Assembly: GCF_000175615.1 (NCBI RefSeq) | Contig: NZ_ACVO01000004.1 | Span: 62,001 to 126,000, forward strand | DNA: 64,000 nucleotides | From: Rothia mucilaginosa ATCC 25296 | GTDB lineage: Bacteria > Actinomycetota > Actinomycetes > Actinomycetales > Micrococcaceae | Direction: 5' to 3' | Shown: piece after piece, positions 36,110-44,421 of the stretch | How the letters are laid out: each line of letters starts with the position of its first letter | How positions within the stretch are numbered: position 1 is the stretch's first letter | The notes under the pieces: generated by a model | The model's database searches: none | Told to the model about the DNA's origin: nothing | Seen by the model: the letters and a program-made list of their open reading frames with translations, nothing else | Position numbers and translations under genes: made by a program

Positions 36110-36841
36110 ATGCCTCTTTCAGAACTTTCCGTCAGCACCCAGAACTATCTCAAGGAAATCTGGAGCCTCGAAGAATGGACCAAAACCCCTGCCACCGCAT
36201 CCGCCCTGGCAGAACGCATGGGCCTGCGCATTTCTTCGGTATCTGACGGCCTCAAGCGCCTCGCCGCCGCCGACCTGATCGAGCATCAGCCCTACGGCGC
36301 TATTGAGCTTACTGAAACCGGCCGCTCCTACGCGCTGGCAATGATCCGCCGCCACCGCCTCATTGAGACGTTCCTCGTGGAGACGCTCGGCTACACCTGG
36401 GACCGTGTGCACGACGAGGCGGAGGTTCTGGAGCACGCGGTATCCGACTTCATGGTGGACCGCATCGACACCCTGCTGGGGCACCCGACCCGCGACCCGC
36501 ACGGCGACCCGATTCCGGATTCTTCGGGGCATATTAGTTTTCCGCAGACCGTGCCGCTGAGCCAGTGCGAACCCGGCGAAACAGTCGTGCTCGAACGCAT
36601 TAACGATGATGACCCGCGCCTGCTGCGTTACCTGCAGGGCCACGGTTTTGTGCCCGGCGTGCGCCTACACATTGAGGAGGGTGCGCCCTTCTCGGAGGCG
36701 GTGAACGTGAGCGTGGTCGGTGCCGGTTCCGGCAACCTGCACGAGACGGACGCGGCTGGCGCGGTGAAGCCCGGCGGCACCATTATTCCGTTGGGTGCGG
36801 AGGCGACCGCCTCCCTGTTCGTGTCCCGCACGGTGCGCTAG
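36110..36841 (+). CDS. mntR: Manganese-responsive DtxR/MntR-family repressor
   Basis: This 243-aa protein has a winged helix-turn-helix (1-70, STQNYLKEIWSLEEW..., LRISSVSDGLKRL), a dimerisation/metal domain with RRHRLIETFLVETLGYTWDRVHDEAEVLEHAVSD, and a C-terminal FeoA/SH3-like domain (from about 165). The metal pattern HDEAE..EH has Glu where iron-sensing DtxR/IdeR has Cys, as in manganese-sensing MntR. The usual Asp/Met in the first helix is Asn here (TQNYL), an oddity. It is convergent with a Mn-type ABC transporter whose promoter carries a DtxR-type palindrome. TAGACT ends 7 nt before the ATG, suggesting a leaderless mRNA. Confidence 0.92.
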   Translation: MPLSELSVSTQNYLKEIWSLEEWTKTPATASALAERMGLRISSVSDGLKRLAAADLIEHQPYGAIELTETGRSYALAMIRRHRLIETFLVETLGYTWDRVHDEAEVLEHAVSDFMVDRIDTLLGHPTRDPHGDPIPDSSGHISFPQTVPLSQCEPGETVVLERINDDDPRLLRYLQGHGFVPGVRLHIEEGAPFSEAVNVSVVGAGSGNLHETDAAGAVKPGGTIIPLGAEATASLFVSRTVR

Positions 36842-36879
36842 GCGCAGGGCGGTAGAGGCACCCTAGAATTTCAGAAAAT

Positions 36880-36921
36880 AGCGCTAGGCGGAGGTCCCGT
36901 AAAGGGCCTCCGCCTAGCGCT
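36880..36921. terminator. Bidirectional terminator, mntR / metal ABC permease
   Basis: Inverted repeat AGCGCTAGGCGGAGGTCCC-GTAA-AGGGCCTCCGCCTAGCGCT (one-base asymmetry near the loop) between convergent genes. Confidence 0.88.
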
Positions 36922-36935
36922 GTATTGAGTTAGTT

Positions 36936-37820
36936 TTAGGAAGCTGAGGGCTCAGTTTTCGTTGCAGCAGTGCTGAGTCGGCGGGCACGCATCCTGCCCA
37001 GCAGACCGTAGCGCGGGGCGAACACGTACGCCAGGGCGAACAGTATGCCCTGCGTGACGACCACGGCACCGCCGGGAGATACATCCGCGTGGTAGCTGGC
37101 GTACAGGCCGGTCAGCGTGCCGGCCAGGGAGACTCCCACGCTCACCGCGAGCATCGGCACAAACCGGTCCGTGATGAGGCGCGCGGTGGAGCCGGGGATG
37201 ACGAGCATCGCCACGACCAGCACCACGCCCACGATTTGCAGCGCCACCACGGAGGTTAGCGCCAGCATAATGAGTAGCAGCGCGCCGAGCAGACGCGGAC
37301 GCAGCCCCACCGCCTGCGCGAAGCCCGGGTCGAAGGCGTACAGTACGAAGTCGCGGCGCTTGACCAGCAGCACGGCGGCAACCACCACCGCGAGGATAGC
37401 GACCTGCCAGACGTCCGACCAGGACACGCCCAGCACGTTACCGAAGAGAATATGGTTCAGGTCGGTATTCGACGGCGTGACCGAAATCAGCACCAGACCG
37501 AACGCGAACATGGTCGTGAACACGATGCCGATCGCGGCGTCTTCGCGCACGCGGCCGCTACGCCGCACCCCGCCGATGAGCGCCACAGCCAGGAGTGCGG
37601 CAATGACCGCGCCCACTGCGAAGGGCGCACCGAAAATGTAGGCGAGCACCACGCCGGGTAGCACCGCATGCGAGATTGCGTCACCCATGAGCGACCAACC
37701 GAGCAGCACGAGCCAGCAGGAGAGCAGGGCGCAGACGGCGGCGGCTATGACGGTGACCACGAACGCGCGGAGCATGAAGGGCAGGGTCAGCGGCTCCACC
37801 AGAAAGTTGAGGATGTCCAT
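36936..37820 (-). CDS. mntB: Metal (Mn) ABC transporter permease
   Basis: This 294-aa ABC-3 family (ZnuB/MntB) permease has about eight to nine transmembrane helices. It shows the family pattern MLRAFVVTVIAAAVCALLSCWLVLLGWSLMGDAISHAVLPGVV near the N-terminus. It starts directly after the ATPase stop (no gap), so the two are coupled. Together with the ATPase and the lipoprotein at 38870 it should import manganese; the metal is inferred from the binding protein's ligands and the MntR-type regulator. Confidence 0.93.
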   Translation of the reverse strand: MDILNFLVEPLTLPFMLRAFVVTVIAAAVCALLSCWLVLLGWSLMGDAISHAVLPGVVLAYIFGAPFAVGAVIAALLAVALIGGVRRSGRVREDAAIGIVFTTMFAFGLVLISVTPSNTDLNHILFGNVLGVSWSDVWQVAILAVVVAAVLLVKRRDFVLYAFDPGFAQAVGLRPRLLGALLLIMLALTSVVALQIVGVVLVVAMLVIPGSTARLITDRFVPMLAVSVGVSLAGTLTGLYASYHADVSPGGAVVVTQGILFALAYVFAPRYGLLGRMRARRLSTAATKTEPSAS

Positions 37821-38633
37821 TTAGTTCTTCCCTTCCGCAGAGCTGTTTGCAGTAGTGCCGGTAGCAGCGACCGGCGCGCCGGCGTCCACCTCCATGCCGA
37901 AGGCACGCACCAGGTTCTCGGGGGCGAGCACCTTCTCGGGGGTGTCGTGCATCAGAATTGTGCCGCGCAGCAGTAGCGCCTCGTCGGCAAACTGGCGCAG
38001 GCTCGCCAAGTCGTGCGTGGAAACCAGCACGGTCGCGCCCTCGTCACGCAGCTGTTCGATGACCTGAATGAGCATCGCCTCGCTGCGCTTGTCCACGCCG
38101 GCGAAAGGCTCATCCAGCAACAGCAGCTGGGCGCCCTGGGCGATAGCGCGTGCCACGAAGGCGCGCTTACGCTGACCGCCCGAGAGCGCCCCAATCTGAC
38201 GGTCGGCAAGGTCGGTCAGTTCCACGCGGGCGAGCGCCTCATCCACGGCAGCACGGTCTGCGGCACGCAGGCGGCGGGTGATGCCGAGGTTGCGGTAGCG
38301 TCCCATGCTGACGACCTCACGCACGGAGATGGGGAAGGTCCAGTCGATTTCTTCGCTCTGCGGCACGTAGCTGACGAGTCCGGCGCGGTGGTGGTGCGCG
38401 TTCTTGCCGCGGCTGCCACGGTTACCGCCGACGGGCTGCCCGTCGAGGGTGATGCTTCCGGCGTGCATGGGCACGACCCCCATGATGGCTTTGAAGAGGG
38501 TGGATTTGCCGGAGCCGTTCATGCCAATCAGGCCGCAGATACGCCCGGTGTCCAGGGTGAAGGATGCGCCGGTGAGGGCACGGACTGGCCCGTAGTTCAC
38601 GTGCACATTTTCGCAGCTGAGAAGAGTGCTCAT
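37821..38633 (-). CDS. mntC: Metal (Mn) ABC transporter ATPase
   Basis: This 270-aa ABC ATPase has Walker A GMNGSGKS (about 37-44), a Q-loop in YVPQSEEIDWTFPI (the WTFPI form is typical of metal importers), signature LSGGQRKR, Walker B LLLLDEPFAGVD and a switch His in VLVSTHDL. An insertion rich in Gly/Arg/His lies between Walker A and the Q-loop (GGNRGSRGKNAHHHRAG), and the His run may be a metal-related feature. It lies between the binding-protein and permease genes. Confidence 0.94.
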   Translation of the reverse strand: MSTLLSCENVHVNYGPVRALTGASFTLDTGRICGLIGMNGSGKSTLFKAIMGVVPMHAGSITLDGQPVGGNRGSRGKNAHHHRAGLVSYVPQSEEIDWTFPISVREVVSMGRYRNLGITRRLRAADRAAVDEALARVELTDLADRQIGALSGGQRKRAFVARAIAQGAQLLLLDEPFAGVDKRSEAMLIQVIEQLRDEGATVLVSTHDLASLRQFADEALLLRGTILMHDTPEKVLAPENLVRAFGMEVDAGAPVAATGTTANSSAEGKN

Positions 38634-38787
38634 TCCTTGTGTTCTTTCTGGTGGTCACCGTATGCGTGGGGCGGGTGTACTTGCTTGCGTGTTGCTGAGT
38701 GGGTATTGCTGAGTAGGTGCCGTGTGGGCGGGTGTTAACGGCTGGGAGGAGTGGAGCCATGAAGGCGACCGCCCCTCCTATCCTATC

Positions 38788-38873
38788 GGGGGTTTAGGGT
38801 TTACCCGGGGTTTTCGATGCCGGGTTTGGCCCGGGTTTCTACCGGGTTTATTCGGGGTTTATGCCGGGTTTAG
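38788..38873 (-). repeat. 11-nt tandem repeats between Mn-binding protein and ATPase genes
   Basis: On the minus strand the sequence from the SBP stop codon onward is an array of AAACCCGGNNN units: at least six of about 11 nt, plus shorter AAACCC ends. Phasing is close to one DNA turn. The plus strand is correspondingly rich in GGG runs. It overlaps the last codon of the SBP gene and may modulate readthrough into the ATPase. Confidence 0.7.
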
Positions 38874-39832
38874 GAGTTGCCCTTGAGGCCCGCAACGATG
38901 GTGCGTGCGTCGTAGCGGATCATGTCCAGGTAGGTGGGCACGGGGCCGTTCGCTTCGGAGAGCGAGTCCACGTAGAGCACGCCGCCGAATCGTGCGCCGG
39001 TGGCGTCTGCGACCTGGCGCATCGGGTTGTCAGAGACGGTGGATTCGCAGAACACAGCGGGCACCTGGTTCTCGCGCACGTAATCGATCGCGGAGGAAAT
39101 CTGCGAGGGGGTCGCCTGCTGTTCGGAGTTGACCGCCCAAATGTACTTTTCCTTCAGGCCCGCGTCTGCCGCCAGGTAGGAGAAGGCGCCTTCGCAGGTG
39201 ACGAGTGCGCGCTGGTTCTCGGGCAGGGTGGAGATTTCCTTGACGAGCTCGTCACGCACGCCCTGTAGCTGCTTCTTGTAGGCTTCGCCGCGGGTCTTGT
39301 AGTCGGCGGCGTGGGCCGGGTCGAGGGCGCTAAATTCGCGAATCATCACGTCCACGTACTTTTGCACGTTGCTGGGGCTCATCCAGGCGTGGGGGTTGGG
39401 CTTGCCCGCGTAGGCGTCCTCGGTAATGGAGATGGGCGTGACCCCCTCGGAGACGGTCACGTGCTTAGCGTGGGATTCTTCAACGAACTTCGCGAACCAG
39501 GATTCGAGGTTCAGGCCGTTGTCGAGCACCAGGTCAGCGGCGTGCGCCTTCTTCAGGTCGGAGGGAGTGGGCTCGTACTCGTGGATCTCTGCGCCGGGCT
39601 TGGTGAGGGATTCGACGTTCAGGTCGTCGCCTGCCACGTTGCGGGCGATGTCTGCGAGCACGGTGAAGGTGGTGAGCACGGTCTTCTTACCGCTGCTGCT
39701 CTTAGCGCCTTCGGTGGTGCTGGAGGTGCTACCGCAGCCGGTGAGCACGAGTAGCAGGGTGAGTGCGAGGGCGGCGCAGAGCGCCTGGACGAGGCGGCGT
39801 GCGTTGCTGCCTGCGGGGGTGAAAGCGTTCAT
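38870..39832 (-). CDS. mntA: Manganese-type ABC transporter substrate-binding lipoprotein
   Basis: This 320-aa cluster A-I (ZnuA/PsaA/MntA) protein has a lipobox LVLTGC after a hydrophobic signal, then TFTVLADIARNVAGDDLNVESL. Four metal ligand positions can be recognised: His in IHEYEPTPSD, His in NPHAWMSP, Glu in TCEGAFSYLA and Asp in STVSDNP. Glu at the third position, where zinc proteins have His, fits manganese (or iron). The ATG at 39832 has AAGGA 8 nt upstream; an ATG eight codons earlier is weaker. The promoter carries the palindrome at 39976-39993. Confidence 0.92.
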   Translation of the reverse strand: MNAFTPAGSNARRLVQALCAALALTLLLVLTGCGSTSSTTEGAKSSSGKKTVLTTFTVLADIARNVAGDDLNVESLTKPGAEIHEYEPTPSDLKKAHAADLVLDNGLNLESWFAKFVEESHAKHVTVSEGVTPISITEDAYAGKPNPHAWMSPSNVQKYVDVMIREFSALDPAHAADYKTRGEAYKKQLQGVRDELVKEISTLPENQRALVTCEGAFSYLAADAGLKEKYIWAVNSEQQATPSQISSAIDYVRENQVPAVFCESTVSDNPMRQVADATGARFGGVLYVDSLSEANGPVPTYLDMIRYDARTIVAGLKGNS

Positions 39833-39975
39833 GAGGCATCCTTCATTGGAAGTCACGGGTTTGAGTATGTGGTTGATGTATGGGATTTGCCGCGCCGGGA
39901 CGCTAGGGACACGGTTGTGTCTGCGCAGGCATCATAATGCGCTTTTGCCTGTCGTCCCGGGCGGAATTTAACAAT

Positions 39976-39993
39976 AGTTCGGCTAGCCGAACT
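39976..39993 (-). promoter_or_regulatory. MntR/DtxR-type operator
   Basis: Perfect 18-bp palindrome AGTTCGGCTAGCCGAACT, 144-161 nt upstream of the binding-protein ATG. Its core TTCGGCTAGCCGAA fits the DtxR-family pattern TTAGGTTAGCCTAA. It is the probable binding site of the MntR encoded at 36110. Confidence 0.75.
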
Positions 39994-40100
39994 TTTCAAC
40001 TAAGCCACACAGAAAACCCCGAAATATTGGCAGAAACCCAGGGGCAGGCATAGGAACAGCCGCCCAGAGACAGGCACACAGAAGCACCAGCAGATACAGC

Positions 40101-40132
40101 AAGGAGGCGAGGGACCCCTCCCCCGCCTCCTT
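40101..40132 (-). terminator. xth terminator
   Basis: Inverted repeat AAGGAGGCGAGGG-ACCCCT-CCCCCGCCTCCTT, 37 bp past the xth stop. Confidence 0.75.
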
Positions 40133-40168
40133 ACTACACGCGGTTCTACGGCAAGCTATACGCTCGGA

Positions 40169-40969
40169 TTAGTCGGCAATCTCAACCACGACCGGCGTGT
40201 GGTCGCTTGCGCCTTCACCGGCGCGTTCCACCTTATCGATCCAGGCGCGTTCCACGCGCGCGGCGAGCGCGGGCGAGAACAGTTGGAAGTCAATGCGCAT
40301 GCCCTCATCCTTGGTGAAGCGGCCCGCCTGGTAGTCCCAGTAGGTGTACTCGCCCGGAGTGTGCGGGCGTACTACATCCACCATGCCCTCTTCGAGTAGG
40401 GCGGCGAAGGCGCGGCGTTCGGGTGCGGAAACGTGAGTCATTTCGTTGCGCAGGAAGTAGTCAATATCCCACACGTCGGCGTCTTCGGGGGCGACATTCC
40501 AGTCACCAACCAGGGCGAGCTGCGACTGCGGGTTATCCGCCAGTTCGTTGTGCACATTCTGGCGCAGCGCCTCCATCCAGCGGAGCTTGTAGTCCATGTG
40601 CGGGTCGGTCAGGCCGCGGCCGTTGGGCACATAGAGGCTCCAGACGCGCACGCCGCCGCAGGTCGCACCGATCGCGCGCGCCTCCAGCACCTCGGGCTCG
40701 CCGGTCTTACCGAAGTGCGGCTGGTTATCAAAGCCGCGCTGCACGTCTTCGAGGCCAACTCGGGAGGCGATTGCCACGCCATTCCACTGATTCAGGCCAA
40801 AGTGCGCAACCTCGTAGCCCATGAATTCGAAGAGGTCGAAGGGGAAGGTTTCGTCCTTGGTTTTGGTTTCTTGCAGGGCGAGCACGTCAACGTCGTGTTC
40901 GTCGAGCCAGTCTTCGACGCGGTTCTCACGAGCGCGGATTGAGTTGATGTTCCAGGTGGCAATCTTCAT
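40169..40969 (-). CDS. xth: Exodeoxyribonuclease III / AP endonuclease
   Basis: This 266-aa member of the exonuclease-endonuclease-phosphatase fold cuts DNA at abasic sites and degrades 3' ends. Motifs are MKIATWNINSIRAR, the metal Glu in LALQETKTKDE, SLYVPNGR, ALVGDWNVAPEDADVWD and the catalytic His in GASDHTPVVVEIA. I start at MKIATW (40969), preceded by AGAAGGC; the open frame extends 33 codons further without conservation. Confidence 0.95.
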   Translation of the reverse strand: MKIATWNINSIRARENRVEDWLDEHDVDVLALQETKTKDETFPFDLFEFMGYEVAHFGLNQWNGVAIASRVGLEDVQRGFDNQPHFGKTGEPEVLEARAIGATCGGVRVWSLYVPNGRGLTDPHMDYKLRWMEALRQNVHNELADNPQSQLALVGDWNVAPEDADVWDIDYFLRNEMTHVSAPERRAFAALLEEGMVDVVRPHTPGEYTYWDYQAGRFTKDEGMRIDFQLFSPALAARVERAWIDKVERAGEGASDHTPVVVEIAD

Positions 40970-41079
40970 GCCTTCTAGCTTAGCGGGTGCAGAGCATGCA
41001 CCTTTCATTGCACGGAAGCGATTGCGCGGCGGCACGGGCGCTCGCAACCTGCCAGAACAGCACAGCACCCGGAACAGAG

Positions 41080-41123
41080 CACCGCCCGCCTGCGCAACCT
41101 TCGGGTCGCACCGGCGGGCGGTG
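41080..41123 (-). terminator. Terminator of the SLH-like gene at 41199
   Basis: Inverted repeat CACCGCCCGCC / GGCGGGCGGTG with a loop of about 22 nt containing a shorter stem, 76 bp past the stop. Confidence 0.65.
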
Positions 41124-41198
41124 AATATATGCGCTAGTCAGCGCTGAATCTAGTTAGAGCACTGAATCTAGTCGGTATTACTCCTAGTCAACGGCCTC

Positions 41199-42023
41199 CT
41201 AGTCAACGGCGGGAGTGCCCACAACCTTCAGGCCCTTATCGCCGTACGCCTTGAGCATGTACAGGGCGTCGGAGAAGTACAGGGGGCTGGCGGGGTCCAC
41301 CACGTCTGCCGCGCCGTCACCGTCGCGGTCGACTTCGGGGTAGGTGCCGAGCGTGCGGGCTACCCAGCGGTTTTCGGTCTTGAACCGTTCAGCCTTCTTG
41401 ACTTCGGCACGTAGCGGGCGGCGGATCTGGCGCAAGCGTGCGGCACCGTCGGGGCTACCCGCGGCACGATACAGGAACGCGGCGAGGGTGTGGCGGGTGG
41501 CGTACTCGTCCGGGTGGAAGAGCCCGTCATCCCAGCCGGAGGTGATGCCCGCATCCGCCGCCCAGATGTAGGCGGGGTAGTCCGGGTCGGTGGTGGGCAC
41601 GTCCTTGTAGGGCGAGGTTTTCGGGAGGTCCTTGACGGTCGGGGATCCTGCCATACGGTAGAGCATGCGCACCAGCTGGCCGCGGGTGACGCTTGCGCCG
41701 CTATGGCGGCGGGTGACGGTGTATTCTTCGCTGTCGAGGTAGCCGTGGCAGACCGCCCACACGCCGGGGGTGGCGCTCATGGTGCCGAGGAAGTTGGCGA
41801 CGCATTCGGCGTAGCTGGGGTCGTCCTTGGGCTGCTCTGCCTTGATGACGAGCTGCAGATTCGCGACGGGTTTTGCGGCGTGGGCTTCTGCAGCGTGGGC
41901 GGCAGGTTGTGCGCTCACCGCGGAGGTGACGGGTACGGCACCGAGGGCGAGTGCGAGGGTGAGGGCGAAAGTGCGGCGTGCGCGGGGAGCGGGTGTGAGT
42001 GCTCGGGAGATAACCGGAAGCAT
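41199..42023 (-). CDS. Secreted SLH-like protein, copy 3
   Basis: This 274-aa protein has a long signal peptide (MLPVISRALTPAPRARRTFALTLALALGAVPVTSAVSAQ), cut near AHAAEAHA. The conserved cysteine pair takes the form C-x17-C-x-G (AECVAN...WAVCHG). SLH-like stretches are LVRMLYRMAGSPTVKDLPKTS with YKDVPTTDPDYPAYIWA, and AGITSGWDDGLFHPD then LAAFLYRAAGSP. A region rich in Asp (EVDRDGDGAADVVD) could bind calcium. The ATG at 42023 follows AAGGACAAATCC. A 15-bp tandem duplication covers its stop codon (41181-41210). It pairs with the beta-helix gene upstream at 42533. Confidence 0.82.
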   Translation of the reverse strand: MLPVISRALTPAPRARRTFALTLALALGAVPVTSAVSAQPAAHAAEAHAAKPVANLQLVIKAEQPKDDPSYAECVANFLGTMSATPGVWAVCHGYLDSEEYTVTRRHSGASVTRGQLVRMLYRMAGSPTVKDLPKTSPYKDVPTTDPDYPAYIWAADAGITSGWDDGLFHPDEYATRHTLAAFLYRAAGSPDGAARLRQIRRPLRAEVKKAERFKTENRWVARTLGTYPEVDRDGDGAADVVDPASPLYFSDALYMLKAYGDKGLKVVGTPAVD

Positions 42024-42532
42024 GGATTTGTCCTTATGTAATTGTGGTTGGGAACCGGCCGGAAGGAACCGATTTTTGGGTCGACTGCAGGGTCGCCAAA
42101 TGGAGCGAATAAGAAAAGGGGAAAGGAGTGCGTTGAGGAATAGTGAGAAGCGGCAATGAATAGGGGCTGACGTGCGGCGATACGCGGTTTTGGTGTGTAC
42201 CAATGATGTGCGTGTTCCGCATGCTGTCGCACGGCTATGGCGGTGCACAGTGAATGGACTGTTTTACACCGCCATAGAAAGTTTAAAGTACATATTAATA
42301 TTTTATTCAATATTTAATTGAGACTTTTATCAAGTAAAAATTAAACATTGTTCTAAACGACAAAGCAGCTGCGAATGGTATGTATTCCATTCACAGCTGC
42401 TTTGATTTTTAGCTGATATATAGCGGTATAACGCGCCCACTAGGGCACACGCGCCTCCCTCACGATTCACAGGAAAGTCCTGGACCGGTTCGGGCGTGTC
42501 TACTAGCTGCCGTCAGTTGCCGTCAGTCTCTA
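42024..42532. other. AT-rich gap between SLH-like copy 3 and beta-helix copy 2
   Basis: No gene. AT-rich promoter-like DNA at 42265-42360. A hairpin AAAGCAGCTG...CAGCTGCTTT (42362-42403, inner stem GAATGG/CCATTC) probably terminates the beta-helix gene. GAGCGAAT at about 42102-42109 is a one-mismatch version of the shared ATTCACTC element in sense orientation. Confidence 0.5.
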
Positions 42533-43861
42533 CTAACCGCGCATCACGTTGTAGGCTTCCTTGGTGAGCTGACCGGCGGGCGAGGTGGAGTGGCGCAACT
42601 CCTCAATTTCAATAACCACATTCGCGCCAATCTCGCCGGTGATGTACACGCGGCGGCCGAGCATATTACCATCGCCGATGCGATCATCCTTGGCGGTACC
42701 TTCGGTGATGCGCAGGTCGTAAATCTTGTTCTCAATGTAGAAGCCGTACAGGGAGGCGGGCTTCTCCGGCGGATTATAGGAGACAGGCGCGACTATGCGG
42801 GTACCGCGCGCGTTGCGGCTGATGTACCAGTTAGCGGCCTCGTCGGCACCGGCGGCACCGCTGACGGTGCCAGCCCAGCTGGAGCCTTCCGCTTCGCATC
42901 CGATGAAGACGTTGTGCGCCCACTCAACGAGCCAGCCGTGGCCCGCGTTGGAGCGTGCGGTGCAGCCGATGAACATGTTGCGTTCACCCTGCACGATCCA
43001 GCCTGCGCCAGCGTGGCGGGTGGCGGGCTCGTAGAGGGCGTTCTTGTTGCTGGTGCGGTGGTTGCTGTTGCTGGAGCAGTTCTCGAACTTAGCCTGCGCC
43101 GCGTACACCTCAATACCGGCGTAGGAGCCGCCGCTGAGATTCGCCTCGGCAACGTCGATACCGCGCAGCTTGTTGTCTGCCGCGCCGGAGTTCTGGCCTT
43201 CGTTGGGGCGGCGGGGGTGGCCGGCGGGTTTGCCGAGCAGCAGGCCCTGGTTGAGGGTGCGGCGGATGGTCACGTCGTCAATTTTCATGCCCTGGTCATC
43301 CAGGCCGAGCACGGCAACGCCGATGGCGGTGTCCCAGACTTCCACGCCGGCGATAACGGGCACGATGTCCGGTTCGTTGAGCATGTCGCCGGTCAGGTGG
43401 GTGTGGAAGATGACGCCGGCAACGTTGTTCAGCGGGGTGGTGTGCGCATCGAGCGGGTAGCTGCTGATGGGGGTGTTGGCGGCGTTAGTGCGGATGTGCA
43501 GGTTGCGTACGCCCATACGCATGGGCTTGTTGGCGTTGTAGTTGCCGTAGACGGGGGTGGTGTAGCTGCCGACGTGGAACACGCCGGTGTATTCGGTGTG
43601 GCCGTTGGCGGTGGTGGGGATGGCGCGGTCGGAGTGCGCGATGACGACGGTTGAGGAGCCGTAGCCGAAGATTTCGACACGGTGCTTGATATCGATGAAG
43701 GGGTAGGAGACGCGGTAGATGCCGCGGGGTAGTTCTACGGATCCGCCGCCGCGTGCGGCGACAGCGTCAACGGCGCGCTGGATGGCTGCGGTGGAGTCTT
43801 TGGCACCGGTGGGGTCTGCGCCGTAGTTGATGGCGTTGATGCTCATGGGCGTATCGGGCAT
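42533..43861 (-). CDS. Right-handed beta-helix protein, pectate-lyase superfamily, copy 2
   Basis: This 442-aa protein starts MPDTPMSINAINYGADPTG with the superfamily N-motif (GADPTGAKDSTAAIQRAVDAV, GGGSVELPRGIYRV), then repetitive beta-helix strands. The C-terminal conserved block (AANWYISRNARG, SLYGFYIENKIYDLRI, GRRVYITGEIG) is shared with copies 1 and 3. No signal peptide is visible. I chose ATG 43861; the open frame runs 81 codons further without conservation and crosses two ATTCACTC elements, which look like promoter. An in-frame ATG five codons later is also possible. G+C-rich, unlike copy 1. Enzyme activity is unknown. Confidence 0.82.
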   Translation of the reverse strand: MPDTPMSINAINYGADPTGAKDSTAAIQRAVDAVAARGGGSVELPRGIYRVSYPFIDIKHRVEIFGYGSSTVVIAHSDRAIPTTANGHTEYTGVFHVGSYTTPVYGNYNANKPMRMGVRNLHIRTNAANTPISSYPLDAHTTPLNNVAGVIFHTHLTGDMLNEPDIVPVIAGVEVWDTAIGVAVLGLDDQGMKIDDVTIRRTLNQGLLLGKPAGHPRRPNEGQNSGAADNKLRGIDVAEANLSGGSYAGIEVYAAQAKFENCSSNSNHRTSNKNALYEPATRHAGAGWIVQGERNMFIGCTARSNAGHGWLVEWAHNVFIGCEAEGSSWAGTVSGAAGADEAANWYISRNARGTRIVAPVSYNPPEKPASLYGFYIENKIYDLRITEGTAKDDRIGDGNMLGRRVYITGEIGANVVIEIEELRHSTSPAGQLTKEAYNVMRG

Positions 43862-44421
43862 GAGTGGCTCAATTCTTTCGATGGGTACCGCGTTCGGTGC
43901 TGAAGGCGGCGTGGTGAGTGAATTGAGTGAATACGGCAGTATGCGGTGAATACGGTGCTGCGTGGGTGCAGTGTTGAGTTTGTGTGGTGCGGTGTGTTGG
44001 GCGCATTTCTGCGGGTGTTTTGGCGTGTGCGGGTCTGTGCACCGGCAGACCTGCCTCCTGCTCAAGGGTACCGCATTGGGCGTGTGGAGGCGACGACCGG
44101 GCACTGTGATGCCTGCTCCCCTGCCCTGTTTTTCTAAGGTTTTTCGGCTGTTTTGTGGGCGGGTTAAACAACTGAGGGGCGGGGATTACTCCCCGCCCCT
44201 CAAGCGTTTAAGTTTTTAGTTCCAAAGATTGCTGGGTAACTTCTTTAGATATTTCCGTTGCCGAATGTAGCTTTTCTGGGACGGACAGCCGTTTCAATAA
44301 GCAAAGATACAGGTGACACATTGCCTACATACAGCGGGGTTCAGATTCCTTGATGTGGTGCTAGTATTTAGCTGATTCACTCAACATGTCGTTCTCACAT
44401 CACCGATTTCTGGAGAGTAAC
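43862..44421. promoter_or_regulatory. Divergent promoter region of beta-helix copy 2 and SLH-like copy 4
   Basis: This 560-bp region between divergent genes holds two adjacent ATTCACTC copies in the sense of the beta-helix gene (43932-43925 and 43923-43916) and one in the sense of the SLH-like gene (44375-44382), 40-47 nt before its ATG. It also holds an orphan terminator (44173-44202) although no gene ends here. Confidence 0.55.
44173..44202 (+). terminator. Orphan intrinsic terminator, duplicate of the one at 45183
   Basis: TGAGGGGCGGGGA-TTAC-TCCCCGCCCCTCA, followed by AAGCGTTTAAGTTTTT. The core hairpin is identical to the terminator after the SLH-like gene at 45183-45212. No gene converges on it, so it is probably a relic of duplication or gene loss. 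Confidence 0.8.
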
